Assembly (NCBI RefSeq): GCF_958979055.1
Contig: NC_084899.1
Coordinates: 6,855,001-6,919,000, forward strand
Direction of reading: 5' to 3'
Source: Alnus glutinosa
Lineage: Eukaryota > Streptophyta > Magnoliopsida > Fagales > Betulaceae
DNA: 64,000 nt
This document shows positions 10,812 through 35,015 of the stretch, one piece after another. Position numbers and translations under genes: made by a program. The stretch's first letter is position 1, and each line of letters begins with the position of its first letter. The notes beneath the pieces are model-generated. The model was not told the origin of the DNA. It was given only the letters and a program-made list of their open reading frames with translations, and searched no databases.

Positions 10812-13712
10812 TTATTGAGGCCCACTATTCTTTGAAGGGCCAGCTCTCTCCACCATAACATCATAAAGTTGCTTCCCATTCTGCTTGTCACAAGAAAACA
10901 GCAAAGATTAAATATTTTTTTTAAGGAATCAAAGCTTTAGGCCCTAAACTTAAGTAAGAATCGCTTTCATTTACCAAACACCTTCCCATTATGCATTTAT
11001 ATATGACCCTAGGTTCCCTGCAAACCTTGATAAATGCTAGCAGGACTCTATGGTCTTGATCCTTCAAACACTCAAAGAGAAGTAATACAACTGGACTGCA
11101 ATGCTAAATAAAATGTCTGATTTTGTTTCCTTCGTACTTACAAAAATCACTGGAAAGAAGTGAATTTGTCCTTCAGGTTTTGTTTGTGTCTCTTTAAAAT
11201 ACACTAGAACAGGGAAACTTGGCCACCAGAGCTCCCAATTCACAAATGTTGAATACCTGTAATAAGTCAAATAGGTGAGTTGACAACCTTCTGTTGAAAT
11301 TGTTAAAACTAAGGGATTGATAACATGTGCTCACTTCCAACGGTTTTTTCCACCCACAAAGACATTTTCACCTGAATCCTGAAGCTGTTCTCCTACCTTT
11401 ACCTCCTAAAACAACATAAGCAAAACAAAGGTTTAGTAAAGAGAAACTAGACTAACTGCGAATGGAATAAAAGAAGAAATTATACTAAACATGATTGATC
11501 TTCTACCAAAGGTCGGGAGTTTAGGACTCAACTCCAAATCGATGAACAGTCTATGTTAGAGTATATATCAGAAGATCAAGAATCCAAGCTATTGTCTATG
11601 TGTATGTGTGCATGCTACTGTTAGTGCATGCAAACACTCTACTACAAGTAGTCCTTTTACACTAAATTGCCTATAGGCTCCAGTGCAAACCAACGAATAT
11701 AAACTAAAACCAATCAAGGTGCTAGAACCCTTTGCCTAATAGACACAAGAAGTTTGTTCTTCAAAAGATCATGCCAACCTTCAACCTGATGCAATAGTGC
11801 AAACAAATATATTCACAGAAATGACTACATACATGCTGATTTATATAAATATTTAAGCTGTTTCGTTGTTTGAAATTATTAGTATGCTTTTTGGGAAGGT
11901 TAGAGAACAAACCAGAGCCTCATCATCAAAGACAAACCTCACTCTTGTAGTCTGGAACACGGAAACAAATAAGTTAGCTGGTTTCAGAGAAAAATAATTG
12001 CATGAAGTTGCAACGCACAATGAAAAATGGAGAAGTCTATCTAAATCTTGAACTAAAAGATTGCTTTTCATTCATGTTTTGTCATCATTCTTGTGTTAGA
12101 CCCATTCTCGAGGAATATTTAAAATCATTTAAGTTCAATTAGGATAGAACAAATAAAAATAGGCAGGTCTGTCCCCTCAATGCTTGTAATTGCGAAAAAC
12201 CTCTTACACCATCTACCTCTAGTTATTGTTACCTGGAACAATAGGAGCAATCCAAGGAGACCAATAGGTGCAGCTGGCAACAGATTATTTGTATAGGCTA
12301 GCCCCCCAGCTAGACCTGTTTCAATTATTGTTTTGACATTACAAGAAAATCTACAACATAGATGCACTCTTGCTTGGAGAAAGGAAGGATGCTGATTGAG
12401 CAATTATCAAATGCAATGTTCCCAAGAAAGTCTAATGAATTAAATCTAATATTTCTAAGATGGTCAATCAGGATTTAGTTAATTTATGTTCGAAATATGT
12501 ACTGATAGACGTTAGTAGTGTGATACGAGGCAAATTCTCGTGTCTCTTGGATTTGGCTAATCAACAATCCAAGTGATAATCTATATTTAAGCAGAGACCA
12601 GCTAACAGGCTTGTATGTAGTTTGACAATGAGTTTCAACAAACAGGATCGAACCAATTCAAAAACCACGCAGTCTATGACTAAATACAGATGCATGATGA
12701 CACTGCAGATGATACACAACGGACTAATCCTTGGTTTAGACAAATTATTCAGTACACCTAGTGTAGTATTCCTTTCTAACACATGAATGCTTGGACTCTG
12801 CCTGTGGGAAATATTGTTATGCGAGAGGAAGGAGTAAAACACCGGGTTTATGGGATAATATCTCTTGTTTGGCAATATTCATTAGGACCTTTCTGCATAT
12901 AAGTTCAGAATAACTTACAAAATCCAAATACAACCTTGCAATATACGAGAAAAATAGTCTGTACCCACCAAGAAAAACGACAGGTATGCGATAATCAGGG
13001 TCGGGAATCACAGTCTCTTTGTTCTTGACCCTCCTCCTTCCAAGCTGTAAACACATAAATGAACTTCCCAATAAACAAGTTGGATCAGATAAAAGACACA
13101 GGCCCATCTTGCAAAACTCTTCCTTCTTCACTATAATTATCCTATTAAACTCAAACCCATCATTTCTTTTCGCTTATGCTGCCTAAAAGATATTAATTCA
13201 TTTCCACAAAAACCCAACTCCATAAAATGCAATCAGAATGTAGAATAACAAGATATAGAAAGATGGAGTGGTACTAACTACTGAGGCGACTACGGCACGG
13301 CCTCCATGGCTGCTATTATCTTTCATTCTCGCACAAGTTTGGTTGAACATCACTTTGCCATAGAATGAGCTTCTAAAATTCCTCACAAGTTCACCCACTT
13401 CTCTGTCTGTTTGAAATAGCATGCACTCAGTTCAATAAATCGAATTTCAACAGTGTTCTAGTAACACGGTTCGGAGATTTCAGCGTTAAGCGTCATAGTT
13501 TTCCAAGAATTATAAATTATTAAAAAAGCATTGCACCCTATAATCTTGCACAAAACATTAAGATAAATTTACATAAAGATCGAGTTAATATGAAGCTTAA
13601 AAGCAAACTAAAAACATCAAAAATCAAACTTTTACTCGACTCTGAGAGAACACTGGGAATGCTTACTTTGCACAGGAACAATGCGAGAAGTAGACAAGAG
13701 AGCGCTCGCCAT
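10812..13712 (-). CDS. Plastid-targeted DUF3119-like membrane protein
   Basis: Eight minus-strand exons: 13667-13712, 13282-13406, 12969-13044, 12233-12315, 11913-11951, 11335-11405, 11142-11256 and 10812-10880. All have GT-AG borders and consistent phases, giving 207 residues. The start is MASALLSTSRIVPVQ, a Ser/Arg-rich plastid-type leader. Residues about 78-110 form a hydrophobic double span (PVVFLGLAGG, PIGLLGLLLLF). The C-terminal half has TTRVRFVFDDEALEV, GGKNRWKYSTFVNWELWWP and GQIHFFPVIFNGKQLYD, a pattern I associate with the cyanobacterial and plant DUF3119 family of unknown function. The stop is TAA at 10812-10814. The gene is divergent from the aminotransferase gene, with about 3.4 kb between start codons. 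The gene model is strong; the family name is from memory and less sure. Confidence 0.8.
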
Positions 13713-14644
13713 TTTTAGTTCCTCTTTGTTTATTTTTCTGTCCACTGTTTCGGAGGTGGAAAATTGGAAATCAGATTGCCAAACAGGCTCTACGAGGAGG
13801 AAACGAATACACAGAAGAAGAAAAAAACAGCTCCTGTTGTTAAGGTTGTCACCAAACCCAGAAGATGTATGTCATAGAGACAGTTAAAATTGCTTAATTA
13901 TGTTGATGTTGTTTATTATCTCGATACCCATTCAAATCAAATGGGATTATGGGATTGAGATGTGTTGCTTGACGGAGAGACGCGTGGCTTACTTCGTTGC
14001 TCATGGATACATGTGGTCGTTCGTTGATAATGGTTCTGAATTAATTATGAATGGGGTTCGACAGGTGTTCGTAGACAGTCAATTTTTTATTTTTATTTTT
14101 TTTTTAGGTTATTGTATTAAATTTGAAAATTATTGGTTGTATTTTTTTTTTTTTTTAATAGATCGTCATGATAATTGAAAACAAGAAAATATGTAAAATC
14201 ACAAATTTGACATCACCCAACAATTTTGTATTTAACAATTAATTTTTTATTTACAACTGTTTTGAAAATAATTGTCCAAACGCTTTAGATATTATTTTTT
14301 ACTTTTAAAAATTGTTTTAAAAAACAGTTTGCCAAACACTTTTTTTAACAAAAAAACAATTTCTTGTTTTTGTTATTGAAAACAATTCTCAGACACAAAA
14401 ACAAAAAACGGTTTGTCCTTTAATAACTTCCCTGAAAATATCTGCGGTTTTTTCTTTAAAAAAAAAAAAAAAAGGGAAACTCGTCTCAAATTAGGATATT
14501 TAAGTTTTCAAATATCACGATAAAAGGTAATCTGTTAAAATTTACTATTAAATTTTATCAAAAATTTTAAAATACTCTTATATTTATCTTTTTTAAAAAC
14601 ATTATAAATTTTTTCAAAGATTCAGGTATGGGTATTTTTGTAAA
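13713..14644. other. Intergenic, nothing recognised
   Basis: Upstream side of the DUF3119-like gene. It is AT-rich, with T- and A-runs and loose inverted AACAATT/AAACTGTTTT-type blocks around 14220-14400. No gene or defined element edge is visible. Confidence 0.5.
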
Positions 14645-14932
14645 GAGTAATGATTCAATACCACCCAAAGATACAACTTTTTACCATCTTGCCTATGTGG
14701 CAATGTGATCCCCCACTACTTTTTGAGTTTTTTTTATTTGAAAAATGATCCCTACACTCATTTCTACCAGCCACGTTAGCTTGTTGTGGGGCTGTTGTGA
14801 GAAATGAGTGTAGGGATCATTTCTCTTTTTATTTTTTAAAAATAAATTAAGGTGGGGGACCACCTTGACCACCTTACCACATAGGTAAGGTGGTGAAAAG
14901 TTGTATATTTAGGTGGTAGTGAATCATTACTC
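14645..14932. mobile_element. MITE family A (GAGTAATGATTCA ends), with nested MITE
   Basis: Ends are GAGTAATGATTCAATACCACC and its inverted complement GGTGGTAGTGAATCATTACTC. The arms share ATACAACTTTTTACCA and CCACATAGG blocks in inverted form. The flanks TTTTGTAAA (14636-14644) and TATTGTAAA (14933-14941) match at 8 of 9 bases, consistent with a 9-bp duplication. It contains the element at 14740-14825. Confidence 0.8.
14740..14825. mobile_element. MITE family B, short copy, nested, perfect 9-bp duplication
   Basis: Ends GAAAAATGATCCCTACACTC and GAGTGTAGGGATCATTTCTC are inverted. It is flanked on both sides by TTTTTATTT (14731-14739 and 14826-14834). It is an internally shortened relative of 39832-40015. 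Confidence 0.85.
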
Positions 14933-15674
14933 TATTGTAAATTCTATTAAATTCTTACCAACATAAAATCTTAACCACTCTTTTTCATTTTTTTTTCTAA
15001 AAAAATATAAGTATTTTGAAAATTTTAACAAAATTTAACAGCAAATTCTAAGAGATTACTTTTTATTAAAATATTTAAAAACTTGAAATCTTGTTTAAAA
15101 CGTTTATTAGATATTCAGTATCATTTTTTTTTAAAAAGGCCGATAATTCGTTATTCTTGTGAAGTTATCTCTTCTTCTTTTTCTTTTTTAGCGCGTAAGC
15201 ATTTGAAGTTACTCACAGAAGAAAAAAACGACACGTAGGAATTTGAATGGAATAAGTCACTCAAAACTGAACGACACTCCTAAGTCCTAACTAAATTTTG
15301 AAAACTAAATTTTGAATTAATCATTATTAAATTTTTAAAATAAATAAATAATGGTTGATTTCAGAGAGCATTGGTCGACCAACATAAGATTCTGATTCTG
15401 AATTGATCATGAATGGTGTTTGTGAGAATGGGGATATAAGATTATGAATTGAAAACCACTCAATGTTATTAATTTTCTTAATATCTCTTCCTCTTAACTC
15501 GGCCGTTTTATATGGACAAGGATCCGCTTCAATTTAAAAAAAAACAATAAGAAGCATTATCCTACCTAGAGAAATGATACATATTCATTCAACATACTTG
15601 TTACACATTTTCATACAACCAAGTTTCAAATTTATCATTAAATTTACAGGACTCAATGTAGATTATAAATTAAA

Positions 15675-16224
15675 GGGTTAAATACTTTATTGGTACCTGA
15701 GTTTTCAGTTTTTTTAAATTTAGTACTTGACTTTTCATTTCTTTCATAAGTGGTACATGAGTTTATAGGTAAAAACTACTTTTGGTAATTCAGTTACATT
15801 TTTTCGTTCAAATATTAACGGTCTGTCGCGTGTCAATCACTAGGGTTGACATGTGGCACTATATAAAAAGAACAAAAAAAATAAAATCTTTAAAAATTAT
15901 TTAAAAATAATAAAATAATACAATTTTTAAAAATAAAATTGACCGAACCATCCCGTGGCCCTTGGGGGTGGTTCGGCCACCCCTAAGGGCCAAAACCGAT
16001 CAAACTAAATCACCCCCAATGATCAAAACCCATCAAATAATTTTTATATAGTGCCACATGTCAACCTGACACGTGGCAGACCATTAATATTCAGGCGAAA
16101 AATGTAACAGAAGTATCAAAGTGGTTTTTACCCCTAAACTCAGGTACCATCTATGAAACAAATAAAAACTTAGGTACTAAATTTAAAAAATTTGAAAACT
16201 CAAATACTAATAAGGTATTTAACC
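15675..16224. mobile_element. Long foldback element (GGGTTAAATAC ends)
   Basis: Left end GGGTTAAATACTTTATTGGTA and right end, inverted, GGTTAAATACCTTATTAGTA. Arms of roughly 200 bases pair over ACATGTGGCAC, ACGTGGCAGACC/GGTCTGTCGCG and GAAAAATGTAACAG-type blocks. The AT-rich middle holds a short GC-rich patch (about 15945-15995) with GGGGGTGGTTCGGCCACCCC. No coding sequence and no clear target duplication. Confidence 0.75.
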
Positions 16225-16274
16225 TTTCAATGATGAATTTGAAAATAAAAAGGGTAAAATATGTATTTATATAA

Positions 16275-16420
16275 GAGAAATGATTATTGCATAACAACAT
16301 TGCACAACACAAGATACATGGGGTGTGACCCATGTAAGTGGGACCCATTATATGGGTCTCACTCATGTATTTTGTGTTGTGAACAAGTAATGCAATGTAG
16401 TTGTGAAAGAATATTTTCCC
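16275..16420. mobile_element. MITE family C, perfect 9-bp duplication
   Basis: A palindromic element with CATGGGGTGTGACCCATG and GGGACCCATTATATGGGTCTC, with ACAACACAA/TTGTGTTGT arms. Flanked by TTTATATAA at 16266-16274 and 16421-16429. Confidence 0.8.
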
Positions 16421-16461
16421 TTTATATAATTTATTGAGTAATGATTCATTGCCACATTTTC

Positions 16462-16798
16462 GAGTAATGATTCACTACCACCTAAATATGGGATTTGATT
16501 CATACACAACATCATCACAACAACCACACAACAACCCCTCACATGAGGGTGGGCCCCAGTGTGTGGGGTCCACCCTCATGTAAGGGGTTGTTGTGTGGTT
16601 GTTGTATTGGTGTTGTAAATTTAACATTTTCCCCTAAATATACAACTTTCTACCACCTTGTCTATGTGGCAAGGTGGTCCCCCACTTTAATTTATTTTTA
16701 AAAAATAAAAAAAAACTTAAAAAGTAGTGGGGAACCACCTTGCCACATAGACAAGGTGGTGAAAAATTGTATATTTAGGTGGTAATGAATCATTATTC
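16462..16798. mobile_element. Second-level MITE family A copy inserted in the outer copy
   Basis: Starts GAGTAATGATTCACTACC and ends GGTGGTAATGAATCATTATTC. It is flanked by CACATTTTC at 16453-16461 and 16799-16807, a perfect 9-bp duplication of the outer element's sequence. It is itself interrupted by 16490-16632. Confidence 0.85.
16490..16632. mobile_element. Third-level MITE family C copy
   Basis: A palindromic element around CACATGAGGGTGGGCCCCAG and GGGGTCCACCCTCATGT, with AACAACCACACAACAACCCC/GGGGTTGTTGTGTGGTTGTT arms. Flanked by CCTAAATAT at 16481-16489 and 16633-16641. Confidence 0.85.
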
Positions 16799-17078
16799 CA
16801 CATTTTCATACAACTTTTCATCACCTTGCCACATAGAAAAGATGGTGAAAAGTTGTATAAAAAGGTGGCAATGAATTATTACTCTAATTTCTTATCCCAC
16901 CCATATCCAATCGAGATGAATTGGCATGTCCAGTCAGCAATGCCACATCACTTTTCTTTTCTTTTGTTTTGTTTTTTTTTTTTTTTTGAGAGAGAGAGAG
17001 ACATGTTCGCGTCCCGCTCAAATTATCTCGCCTTCTCGGCGTAAAAAACCTAGCCTCCACCGTTCTCTCAGCGTCAAA

Positions 17079-28933
<11,855 letters not shown>

Positions 28934-29527
28934 ACCAGGGATCCAACTCTTTTTGGAGCAGAGATGGGTACATCTGCCTGCATTCTTCCATATGATTTCT
29001 GCAATAGTGAGACCTGAGAATGTTCTGTATTTTGGATTGTTATTTATTGATTGCAAAATCATTTCTGCAGTTGTAGAAATAGAGTTTACTTTTGATCCAG
29101 ATTTTATTTTATCATTTTAAATTGAAAGCAAATGTTGTAATAATTTAGACTCTCCTAGTGATATCCAAGAATTGTGCATTTTCAACATAAGCAATCTGTA
29201 TGAGTAAATGGGATTTGGCTTTAAGTGCTGTAAAAAAACAACCGACATGAGATTTTTTATAGTTTTTTCAATGATCCAAATTCAATTTTACTCACTTTCA
29301 ACTTGAAATTATTTGACATGGCTGATTCTGGATTTTTGAGAACTCGTCTGGCTTCTGGTCCCTAACCCTTTTTGAGTAGGACAATAGTGCAAGTGCCTTA
29401 AGATAAGTAGCTACATCTCTGAATCTCTCTTCTCCAGTCTGGGCGATGTAATATGGGTAATTTCTGTCATATGTTGAGGCTAATATTCTCGCTTGAAACT
29501 AGTCAATTTAGCACAGGATATGTATAT

Positions 29528-29626
<99 letters not shown>

Positions 29627-31351
29627 TTTCACAAAAATAGAGCATGTTGTTATAACAAAATAATATCATAGATACAATGGAAAATTTCTTCCATCCAAAT
29701 CTAATCTATGTTTTGTTTAACTCTTGAATGTCACCGTCCTTATCAGGTTCTAAATCTGGAGCATATTTCAGCGAATCATGTCCCTATTCACTGCCTGGTC
29801 CATCATAACTTTAACTAAACAGTGATTTTCTTGCTTTTTCATCTCCGCTGCAAGCGCATTCCCAAATGCAATCCCCTTTGATGCCCCTACCATCAGTCAG
29901 TGATTTGCTCCTAGAAAAGAACTGGAGAGAAAATGAAAGACAGACCAGAGATTTAAGATTGCTGCTCTTAGGGTTGTTTGTAAAAAAAACCTTAGAAAAC
30001 AAATAAAGGAACCAAAACCCAAAATAACATAAAAAACTTCACCTCGTAGATTGCTGTAGAAAGCAAATCTAAAGAGAAGACAAACAATAATCACTGTGTT
30101 ATTCAAAAGAATGAAAGAGTTGGGGGATGAGGGTTCTTGCCTCCTCCAAGAATGGTTATCCTTATTTTCTTTCATTGGCGGCTAGGGTTTCTATCTCTAA
30201 CCATGATATTGTATTGTTAAACTAATGACCATTTAATATCTAAGAATTTAACCTTGGCGAAGATTCAAGGTCCTTTGTTAGAGCAGCGAAAAAAATAATA
30301 TTAAGGCTAGAATTCCCGCTCAAAACTATTTTGTTGAGCATGTAACATTGTTCATTAAACTATTGAGCATCTACTATCTAAAGAATTAAGAACACACAAG
30401 GGGTTGACCAAGCTTTGCTTGTAAAGGTCAAATTAACCTTGGAGAAAAATTTATCTTTACTTGCAATTATAACAAACCAAATACCTTGATTAATTTGAAA
30501 TCGGCATTATAAACACCCCATTCAAAATAATTGTTCTTCTTTTATGCCCATAATAAATTTACATATCCTTTATATATTATGGGGCTTTCTTTAAAGGGAA
30601 ATTTGATCCTTGATCGGTTTTCAACTCAACTTAGTTTTGTTCTCTTGGCAACCAATAAGCGTAGTAAGCTGTTTGTTTTTTCCACTGGTTTTTCAGTAAA
30701 AAAGCATAAGCTCCAACAAGCTTCCAAACTTAGGGAGTAGAAAAAAATACGACCTTATCACTGGTTTGTTATCAGCTGAGGATTTTCATGAGAATCAATT
30801 CCTGCAAGGCCAGTAGGCCACTGCTGAAAGATGCCATCTTATACCAAGTAACAAATGGGGGGATCATTGCTCAGTTCAACTAATAATAGAGGCTGCTAAC
30901 AGAATGGTTAGCAATTCTTTAGGAGCTAAGTGGGGTAGGAAAATAACTGCCTTTCCTGAATGCATTATTCAGTTTTACCTTCTATATCCAATACGATAAT
31001 TTTGTAGCTCAATAGCCCACAGTGTAGTTTAATATATAACTTTGTTCGCATATTAATTAAATGTTATTGAATCATGTTTCGTTAGTTTATTGATGCAATG
31101 TCCCGTCTATTTCTTGAATCTTCCGTCGATTTCTAAGAAGAGGAAAGTGAAAGTAAATATGAGAACCAGCCATGGAACCTACAGGCAGCACATTCATCTT
31201 GAGGTATATTATAAAACTCCCTGTAATAGATGCAAAATTGTGATACTCTGTTTTATTATTCCATTTCTGCTATATTTTGAGGGAAGAACATGCGACTAAC
31301 AGATATATAACACATGGAAAATGGGCAGCCCTTTATCAAAACTCTTATAAA
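28934..31351. other. Intergenic between DapL and the PPR pseudogene
   Basis: About 28934-29160 is probably the DapL 3' untranslated region. A TA microsatellite lies at 29522-29623. On the minus strand near 29820-29890 there is a short peptide-like stretch (MVGASKGIAFGNALAAEMKK) that I cannot assign. No other gene is seen. Confidence 0.45.
29522..29623. repeat. (TA)n microsatellite
   Basis: About 100 bases of almost uninterrupted TA with one AA break near 29540. Confidence 0.95.
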
Positions 31352-32979
31352 TTACTTCACTGAATGGTCTAAATTCATGATTTTGGAAAAAGAATCAAGC
31401 ATCTTACATATTTTTTGTGCCTGAGGATGGCAACGATCACCTGCAAGGAACTCTTCAACCTTTCCACTCACCTCTATCACACTGCAACCTGGTTGCTTCT
31501 TCATTCCCGCCTCCGAAATCGTTTTCCTGACTTTCTTCGCCTCCATTTTCCAGCCAGCTTCCCTATATATATTATATGAAAGAACACTAGTACCAGAATT
31601 AACTACTCCCATACCAGTTAGCCTTTTCCAGACTCCGTCCCCAATTTCAATATTTCCAAAAACTGTAGATGCACCCAGTAGTGCTCCTCAAACATTGGCA
31701 TCTCCTCTACCCAGCCCCCCCATCTTCTCCTCTATAAACTTCTCAGCTTCCTCTATCATACCAGGTCTAGCCAAGAGATCAACAACACACGCATAATGCT
31801 CAAGTCGGGGTTCAACCCTGTAAATAGTACCCATTTGTTCAAACAATTTAAGCCCCTCAGCAACCATCTTTGCATGTGTACAAGCTATAAGGACAGCAAA
31901 AAATGCTGTGTCTGTGGGTTGAGTCCCAGTTGCAGCCATTCGATTGATTAAATCAAGCGACTTCCTTGCAACACCAGAAATCATCGCATTCCATGCCCCT
32001 TCATCCTTATCAGGGATGCTCTCGAAAACTGATAGCGCTGATTCAACACAACCACATTTTGAGTACATGTCCACTAATGCAGTGGCCAGAATTGGGTTGG
32101 ACTCAAGATTACGCTGCTTAGCATAAGAGTGGATCCACAACCTTGTGTGACTGCACCAAGATGGGCACATGCAGTGAGAACGCTAACGAGAACCAACTCA
32201 TTAGGCTTTATTCCCGCTTCTTGCATTTTCCTAAACAAACTAAGCACCTCTTTGAAGTCACTAACCAGAGAATAAGCAGCCATTATTGCACTCCACGATA
32301 TCACATTCCTCTCAGGCATTTCTTCAAACAACAATCTTGCATTTGCCACATCCCCCACCTTCCCATACCCATCGCTGTCCAAATAACCACATCCTTCTTT
32401 GGAGTTCTATCAAATAGCAATCTTGCAGTTCCTAAGTCATGTACTACAGAGTAATACTCAATGAGCGCATTGACAACAAAATGGTCATCACGGAATCCGA
32501 ATTTGACAATATGGGCATGAACCAAACGACCCAGAATTCTCTTCGTCGAAAAAGGAACTAAAACCGTAGAAGCTTTGATCAATGGTGGAAAGGTGTATTT
32601 ATTAGCAATAATTCAACAGGTCAAAATAGCACAAAATGGTGGGTATCGGTGAATTAGACTGAACATGCCTTCTGATCATAGTATTTTACATGAACGTGTT
32701 GCGCTAACAAAGATGCTCGAAAATCCAGCGAGCGTAAGAAAAGAAAGAAGCATCATTGGAGGTTGCAGCGACGGAGAGGAGCGGCGCAATAGCGTATGGA
32801 TTTTGGTGTAGGTGGGATTTGAGGAGATGGGCATGGATTTGCTTGAGTTGTTTCAGGGTTTGGCACTGTTGTGAGAGGGAAATGAGGGTGCTGATGTTAA
32901 CGGTTTTTTGAACCATTTGAAACGGCGGGACATTTCTAGTGGGGTCCTGCGAGGGGTTTATAGATTCGGTTGTTTTCAA
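31352..32979 (-). pseudogene. PLS-class pentatricopeptide repeat gene, decayed
   Basis: Minus-strand fragments in different frames read in order as one PPR protein with an E-type tail. The N-terminus (LKQLKQIHAHLLKSHLHQNP) is at 32979-32704, then VHAHIVKFGFRDDHFVVNAL (32582-32301). NARLLFEEMPERNVISWSA and FRKMQEAGIKPNELVLVSVL are at 32382-32074, VDMYSKCGCVESALSVFESI and LEHYACVVDLLARPGMIEEA at 32170-31688, and GMKKQPGCSVIEVSGKVEEF at 31612-31352. At least four frame changes and in-frame stops (for example in 32590-32700) separate them. PPR proteins bind organelle RNA; this copy cannot make a full protein unless the sequence is wrong at several places. No DYW domain is present. Confidence 0.85.
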
Positions 32980-33001
32980 ACTTCAATAATAATACCATTC
33001 A

Positions 33002-34376
33002 TAATAGCATGAATCACTGTAGGATAGTGTTTATATTGAGAGTGTCGATCCTCAGGGATTGTGTTGGTTGTATCTATCAAGCTTTAATAAAATCAATTTT
33101 AATTTATTCCTTATAAAATGATATTTTTGTTTTATAAAATAACAACTAAAATTAAATGCTGGAAAATAAATTAAAGTTGAACTTAATGAGATTGAAAATA
33201 GAGAATTGATTTCACCGCTATTCTCGTAACAATGGCCACTGTATTTAACATAGTAAAATTCATTTTAGGCATGATATTACTTGTATGCGTTTGTCAAGCA
33301 TACAACAAAGTAGTCAAGAAAATACTATCATCAATAAATAAGTGTAATCCATCTTTGTTAAGCATGGACTATCAAATTCATTAACTTGGTTACAAACAAT
33401 TAAAGATTAAGTGTAACTCATCTTTGGATTAGTGCAAATCATCTACCTAAATTATTCTAACTTAAAATGTAGTATGACTTGTCTACCTTAGGCATGAACT
33501 ATCAAAATCACTTGTTGTATGTTCAAATAATACCATTGCATAACCATCATATTTATCATCTTTTGAACAATAAATATAATTGGAATACAATCAAGATAAA
33601 GAGCTTTTTAAGACAAGATAAACATTTCATCAAGATTGCACTTAAACATTAAAGTCAATTACAAATGTGTAATTCTCGTAGTTATACAATCATCAAGCTT
33701 AAAATAGAAAAATCCCAAAGAAAAACACAATTAAGTCATTGATACTTGGATAGGGTTTATCAAAATCCTAGGGAGAGCTTAGCCACTCATGGAGGTCCTT
33801 AGATCACTTGATGTAGTTGAGCACTCCATCCATGAGCACTGACCATGAATACTCTCCCTCTTTCTCCTTCTGTTTTTCCTCTTTTTGGACACTAAAACTA
33901 ACCTAAGACTTACAAACTTAAGAGAGAGTAAGAGATAGCGGCCCAAATGTTGGATCACTTATATTTATGGCCAAAAATTATTTCAGGAAGAGGAAAGGTA
34001 TTCTTCAGTCGTTTCCCTTGTTGACCATAAGTCCGGAATCGTCTGTTGTTTCTGATATTCCATTCTTTTCCATTTTTTAGAACTGCAACTTGAAGTTCTA
34101 CATTTCTTCGCCGCACAGTCGATCGATCGACGTCTGGGTCGATCAATCGACAAGTTGCTTGAACGATTGAATTGGTAGATTGATCGACTTCGATTTTGGC
34201 AGAAATCCTTCATCCATTTTAAGCTCAATTGTAAGGGCTTTTTGGTCTTTTTCCTTTAATCACCTAAAAATATTGAAAACACTAAAACCATGTAAAATGT
34301 TAGATTACAATGAGGCTAAGGGTTTAACAATAGCAAGTTAAGGGGCTTGAATGTGCAACATTCAAGATCTATCACA
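33002..34376 (-). repeat. Probable LTR of a rearranged LTR element
   Basis: Its right part (33866-34376) is repeated in the same direction at about 36952-37380: ACACTAAAACTAACCTAAGA, GGAAGAGGAAAGGTATYCTT and CAATGAGGCTAAGGGTTTAA are shared. Read on the minus strand, a purine-rich AGTTTGGGAGTG precedes TGATAGATCTTGAATG at the edge, like a polypurine tract next to an LTR. Its left part resembles 58900-59655. It contains GATCGATCGAC-type palindromic words. Confidence 0.5.
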
Positions 34377-35015
34377 CTCCCAAACTTAGCAATACAAAAC
34401 TAAAAAAAAAAAACCTACACTACTTCCTCTCTCGTGGGAAAGACGATTGCATTTAGCGTATGCAATAAACCTTTTAAACCTCTAGGCATTCCTAATGGAT
34501 GAGAGAAGTCTCGTGAAGGTTTAATAGAAATAATGCCCACAAACATTTTGTCAAATTTTTTTTTACAAAGAATGCAATGTCATAAAAACCATAGTTCTTA
34601 TTCCTAAGCAAGTTTAAAATTACAAATTCCATCTTCAAAAATTCTAAAGAAAGCCAGAATCATTATACTCATAAATGAACAGTTGAAATATCACACATTA
34701 TCTTGGTGTAAAGTGAACTTAACACATAACTATAAAGTTTCAATGTAATTCCTATATATATGATTCAATAATCAAATTCCATTGGAATTCTCCTTGAATA
34801 GAACAACCAAGGCAATAAACAACTATACACTAAAGACTCTTTGTTATCTATTGACTATGTACGGATTGTGCAATGTCTAGTTTCTTTAAACTTTCTAATT
34901 GACCCATGTAACGAGCTTTAGACCAATGACTCCCAAACCAGATGGCTTTAGGGCATTAGGTGTAAAGACACCCTTAAAGGCTTATTAACTCAAGTCAAAA
35001 AAGGCTACGAGTTAC

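Larger units (their letters stand above)
16436..16883. mobile_element. Outer copy of MITE family A in a three-level nest
   Basis: The left end GAGTAATGATTCATTGCCAC (16436) pairs with GTGGCAATGAATTATTACTC ending at 16883. The flanks TAATTTATT (16427-16435) and TAATTTCTT (16884-16892) match at 8 of 9 bases. The element is interrupted by 16462-16798. Confidence 0.8.

Noticed and set aside
13681-14178. Open frames near the DUF3119-like start
   Set aside because: The first is antisense to exon 1; the second is low-complexity hydrophobic sequence with no family resemblance.
29522-29623. TA repeat as a matrix-attachment site or origin
   Set aside because: Only a dinucleotide microsatellite can be supported from sequence.
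29811-30175. Minus-strand frames near 29.8-30.2 kb, including a short GASKGIAFGNALAAEM stretch
   Set aside because: Too short, not flanked by convincing splice sites, and no family recognised; mentioned only in the intergenic note.
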